From positions 620,001 through 684,000 of the forward strand of contig NZ_LXRG01000192.1 of NCBI RefSeq assembly GCF_001651035.1: a stretch of DNA of 64,000 nt, in the 5' to 3' direction. This stretch comes from Halomonas sp. ALS9. Its GTDB lineage: Bacteria; Pseudomonadota; Gammaproteobacteria; Pseudomonadales; Halomonadaceae. The position numbers were made by a program, and so were the translations under genes. Positions 61,842 through 64,000 of the stretch are shown one piece after another (positions within the stretch are counted from its first letter, which is position 1; every line of letters starts with the position of its first letter). The notes beneath the pieces were generated by a model. That model ran no database searches and had not been told where the DNA came from. It worked only from the letters and a program-made list of their open reading frames with translations.

Positions 61842-62366
61842 GTGACCACACTGACTCAACCGCTGTTAAGGCTGCTAAGGCGAATTGAGCGCGGGCTGGA
61901 TGCGATCATCCAGCCCGTGGTCTTTGCGGGCATGGCGGCGCTGATTGGGGTGATTACCCTACAGATTGTCTCGCGGGTGTTTTTCAGCGCAGTGGGCTGG
62001 ACAGAAGAAGTCGCCCGCTTTCTGCTGGTGTGGATCACCTTTTTAGCGGGCACTTTGGCATTCCAGCGTGGGCGGCATATTGCCGTGACCTTTGTGGTCG
62101 ACGCCCTGCCCGGCCGCCTGCGCCAAATAGCAAAGCTTGCCGCCCTGCTGATCGTGCTGGCGTTTATGATCGCGCTGATTGTGATCGGCTACCGCTATAT
62201 GCAGGTGCAGAGCTTTCAGAAATCCGCCTCGCTGCGGCTGTCGATGACCTACGTTTACGCGGTGATGCCGATCTGCGCGGCCATTATGGCCTGGTATGCG
62301 CTGGTCGATATTGTTGAGCTGCTGATTAACGGCGAAACCGCCCAACCCCAGGAGGAGTCGCTATGA
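61842..62366 (+). CDS. dctQ: TRAP transporter small permease DctQ
   Basis: The 174-residue protein starts with GTG immediately after the dctP stop. It has four membrane segments with GWTEEVARFLLVWITFLAGT near residue 50, the DctQ signature. Its stop overlaps the dctM start by 4 bases (ATGA). Confidence 0.9.
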   Translation: MTTLTQPLLRLLRRIERGLDAIIQPVVFAGMAALIGVITLQIVSRVFFSAVGWTEEVARFLLVWITFLAGTLAFQRGRHIAVTFVVDALPGRLRQIAKLAALLIVLAFMIALIVIGYRYMQVQSFQKSASLRLSMTYVYAVMPICAAIMAWYALVDIVELLINGETAQPQEESL

Positions 62367-63625
62367 CGCTGCTGCTGTTTGGGCTGTTCTTCCTGTTTAT
62401 GCTGCTGGGTGTGCCGATCGCCTTTGCGATTGGCGCCAGCACGCTCTACGCCCTTTACCAATCCGGCGTACCGCTGATGGTGGTCACCCAGCAGATGTTC
62501 CAGGGCATTAACTCCTTTGCCTTGGTCGCCATCCCAATGTTTATCCTCGCCGGGGATTTAATGGCCCAGGGCAAGGTAAGCGAAAAGCTGGTCAGCTTTG
62601 CCGATTCGCTCGTCGGCTTTATGCGCGGTGGGCTTTCGGTGGTTTCAGTCATGGCAGGCATGTTCTTTGCGGCCATTTCAGGCTCAGGTGCTGCGACGAC
62701 TGCCGCCGTGGGCTCAAGCCTGGTACCAGAGCTTAAGCGCAAAGGCTATGACCCGGCCTCGGCGGCCAGCTTGATTGCCGCCAGCGGTACCATTGGGGTG
62801 GTGATTCCGCCCTCGGTGCCAATGATCATCTACGCGGTCATCGCCCAGCAGTCGGTTTCAAAGCTGTTTCTCAACGGCTTTTTGCCGGGGTTAACGATGG
62901 GTTTAGGATTAATGGCGATTGCGATCACCCAAGCCTATAAGCGCCAGTACCCCAAAGGCACGCCGCTGTCGCTGGCGACCATCTGGAATACCTTTAAAGA
63001 CGCCAGCTGGGGATTGATGACGCCGGTGATTATCCTCGGCGGTATCTTCACGGGGAAATTTACCCCTTCAGAGGCCGCCGTGGTGGCGGTGAACTACGCC
63101 ATGCTGGTGTCGCTGTTTGTCTACCGTGACCTGACGCTGCCGCAGGTTTATAAGCTACTGATCCGTTCGGCGATGACCACCGCGGTGATTATGCTGGTGA
63201 TTGCCATGTCGGCGGTGTTGAGTTGGACGCTCTCAAGCTGGCAAGTGCCGGGGGCGATTGCCCAGGCGGTGCTATCCCTTTCCACCAATCCTTATGTGAT
63301 TATGCTGCTGATCGTGGGGATTATTCTGCTCACCGGGGTGTTTATCGAAACCGCCAGTGCGCTGATTATTCTCACTCCAGTGCTGCTGCCGCTGGTGCTG
63401 CAGTTGGGGATTGACCCGATCCACTTTGGTTTGATTATCGTAGTGGGGCTTTCTATTGGCATGATTACCCCGCCGGTGGCGATCAACCTCTATGTGGCGT
63501 CTTCGATTACGCAACTACCGCTGGAGCGGATTACCCGGGCGATTATCCCTTACCTGCTGGGGCTGATCGGGGTGCTGCTACTGGTGGTTTATGTGCCGAT
63601 TTTGTTGGGCTGGTCGGGGCATTAG
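62363..63625 (+). CDS. dctM: TRAP transporter large permease DctM
   Basis: The 420-residue protein with about 12 membrane segments has ALVAIPMFILAGDLMAQGKV near residue 55, FFAAISGSGAATTAAVGSSL near 102 and GTIGVVIPPSVPMIIYAVIA near 145, all DctM hallmarks. It is intact and completes the importer; the ligand is probably a C4-dicarboxylate or similar acid. Confidence 0.92.
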   Translation: MTLLLFGLFFLFMLLGVPIAFAIGASTLYALYQSGVPLMVVTQQMFQGINSFALVAIPMFILAGDLMAQGKVSEKLVSFADSLVGFMRGGLSVVSVMAGMFFAAISGSGAATTAAVGSSLVPELKRKGYDPASAASLIAASGTIGVVIPPSVPMIIYAVIAQQSVSKLFLNGFLPGLTMGLGLMAIAITQAYKRQYPKGTPLSLATIWNTFKDASWGLMTPVIILGGIFTGKFTPSEAAVVAVNYAMLVSLFVYRDLTLPQVYKLLIRSAMTTAVIMLVIAMSAVLSWTLSSWQVPGAIAQAVLSLSTNPYVIMLLIVGIILLTGVFIETASALIILTPVLLPLVLQLGIDPIHFGLIIVVGLSIGMITPPVAINLYVASSITQLPLERITRAIIPYLLGLIGVLLLVVYVPILLGWSGH

Positions 63626-63637
63626 CCAGAAACGCAA

Positions 63638-63662
63638 CGGGGCTTGCCAATGGCAAGCCCCG
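63638..63662. terminator. Bidirectional terminator
   Basis: An 11-bp perfect stem (CGGGGCTTGCC and GGCAAGCCCCG) with a 3-base loop is followed by TTTTT. It lies between dctM and the convergent chemoreceptor gene and can serve both. Confidence 0.85.
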
Positions 63663-63689
63663 TTTTTATACCCGCTATAGCGTTAGGCG

Positions 63690-64000
63690 TTAGAACGCCT
63701 CCCACTCATCTGCAGCGTGCTTTGCCGTTGCCGGTGAGGGCTTGGATGATGGCTGTGATGAGGCGTGCGATGAAAGCGCGGGGCGCTTCAAGCCATTATC
63801 ACCGCCACGCTGCTGAGACGCCGGAGAGGCTAGCGCCTGATGCTGTGGCTCGTCTTCACCGAGCACAAAGGAGTTGATTAGCTGATTCAGATGCTCTGCA
63901 TGGCGGCGCATATTGGCGGCGGCGGTGGTTGACTCTTCTACCATGGCGGCGTTCTGCTGGGTCATGGTGTCCATTTCAGCCACGGCGGTGTTGATCTGGC
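63690..64000 (-). CDS. Methyl-accepting chemotaxis protein, 3' part
   Basis: The frame is open through the right edge, so only the C-terminal 103 residues are seen. NTAVAEMDTMTQQNAAMVEE and STTAAANMRRHAEHLNQLI are the end of the MCP signalling/adaptation coiled coil with its methylation helix. A low-complexity tail of about 65 residues follows and ends in DEWEAF, resembling the CheR/CheB-tethering pentapeptide (NWETF) found at the tips of some receptors. Confidence 0.85.
   Translation of the reverse strand, partial: QINTAVAEMDTMTQQNAAMVEESTTAAANMRRHAEHLNQLINSFVLGEDEPQHQALASPASQQRGGDNGLKRPALSSHASSQPSSKPSPATAKHAADEWEAF

Noticed and set aside
1..64000. CRISPR array or prophage
   Set aside because: No regularly spaced repeats with unique spacers were found apart from the 16-base tandem repeat, and no phage structural or lysis genes were seen.

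Overview
The window looks like a chromosome segment of a marine or halophilic gammaproteobacterium, most likely Halomonadaceae. The basis is protein resemblance from memory: many TRAP and tripartite tricarboxylate (TTT) importers, a homogentisate-route tyrosine pathway under a TyrR/PhhR-like regulator, and ExoD and NSS proteins of Halomonas type. No database search was possible.

Left part, 1-31.4 kb, is compact and mostly intact. It opens with aromatic amino-acid catabolism: the end of maleylacetoacetate isomerase, a fused indolepyruvate oxidoreductase with its own Lrp regulator, an orphan TRAP binding protein, an NSS transporter with a TyrR-like box, tyrR, a second Lrp, and hpd with a small Rieske protein. 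Next come an MscS channel, an ExoD protein, a GntR-tctCBA unit divergent from a LigI-like amidohydrolase, and a five-gene operon (deacetylase, MFS, two SDRs, membrane protein). A double-HTH GntR regulator is divergent from a permease-amidase-small Cys protein-CobW GTPase-PotD-like operon whose exact function I cannot name. A separate FNR/ANR-type promoter at 6.2 kb drives a transcript of about 120 nt with a 24-codon ORF.

Accessory part, 31.4-60.7 kb. Two integron-type cassette arrays (32.0-34.5 and 55.8-60.5 kb) have recognisable attC sites but no integrase in the window (CALIN arrays). Their cargo includes a peptidase E-like protein, a frameshifted DUF1801 protein, an HNH-like protein, a protein with a HEPN RNase motif, a frameshifted NYN-domain protein and a gene with one nonsense codon. 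The last attC is split by an IS110/IS1111-type element. Each array is preceded by sequence related to the potD-like gene tail and followed by a terminator and tRNA-Arg(CCG) sequence; only the right tRNA is intact. Between the arrays lie a catabolic block (LysR, D-2-hydroxyacid dehydrogenase, RraA-like aldolase, MFS, TRAP PQM, SMP-30 lactonase, amidohydrolase, two TctC, TctB, TctA), gene remnants (gamma-glutamylcyclotransferase, ISL3 and IS1380 transposases, XRE regulator, higBA, FhuD-like), a second truncated potD-like copy, and an intact TonB-dependent siderophore receptor.

Right end, 60.7-64 kb: tRNA-Arg, then an intact TRAP operon (dctPQM) and the 3' end of a chemoreceptor gene.
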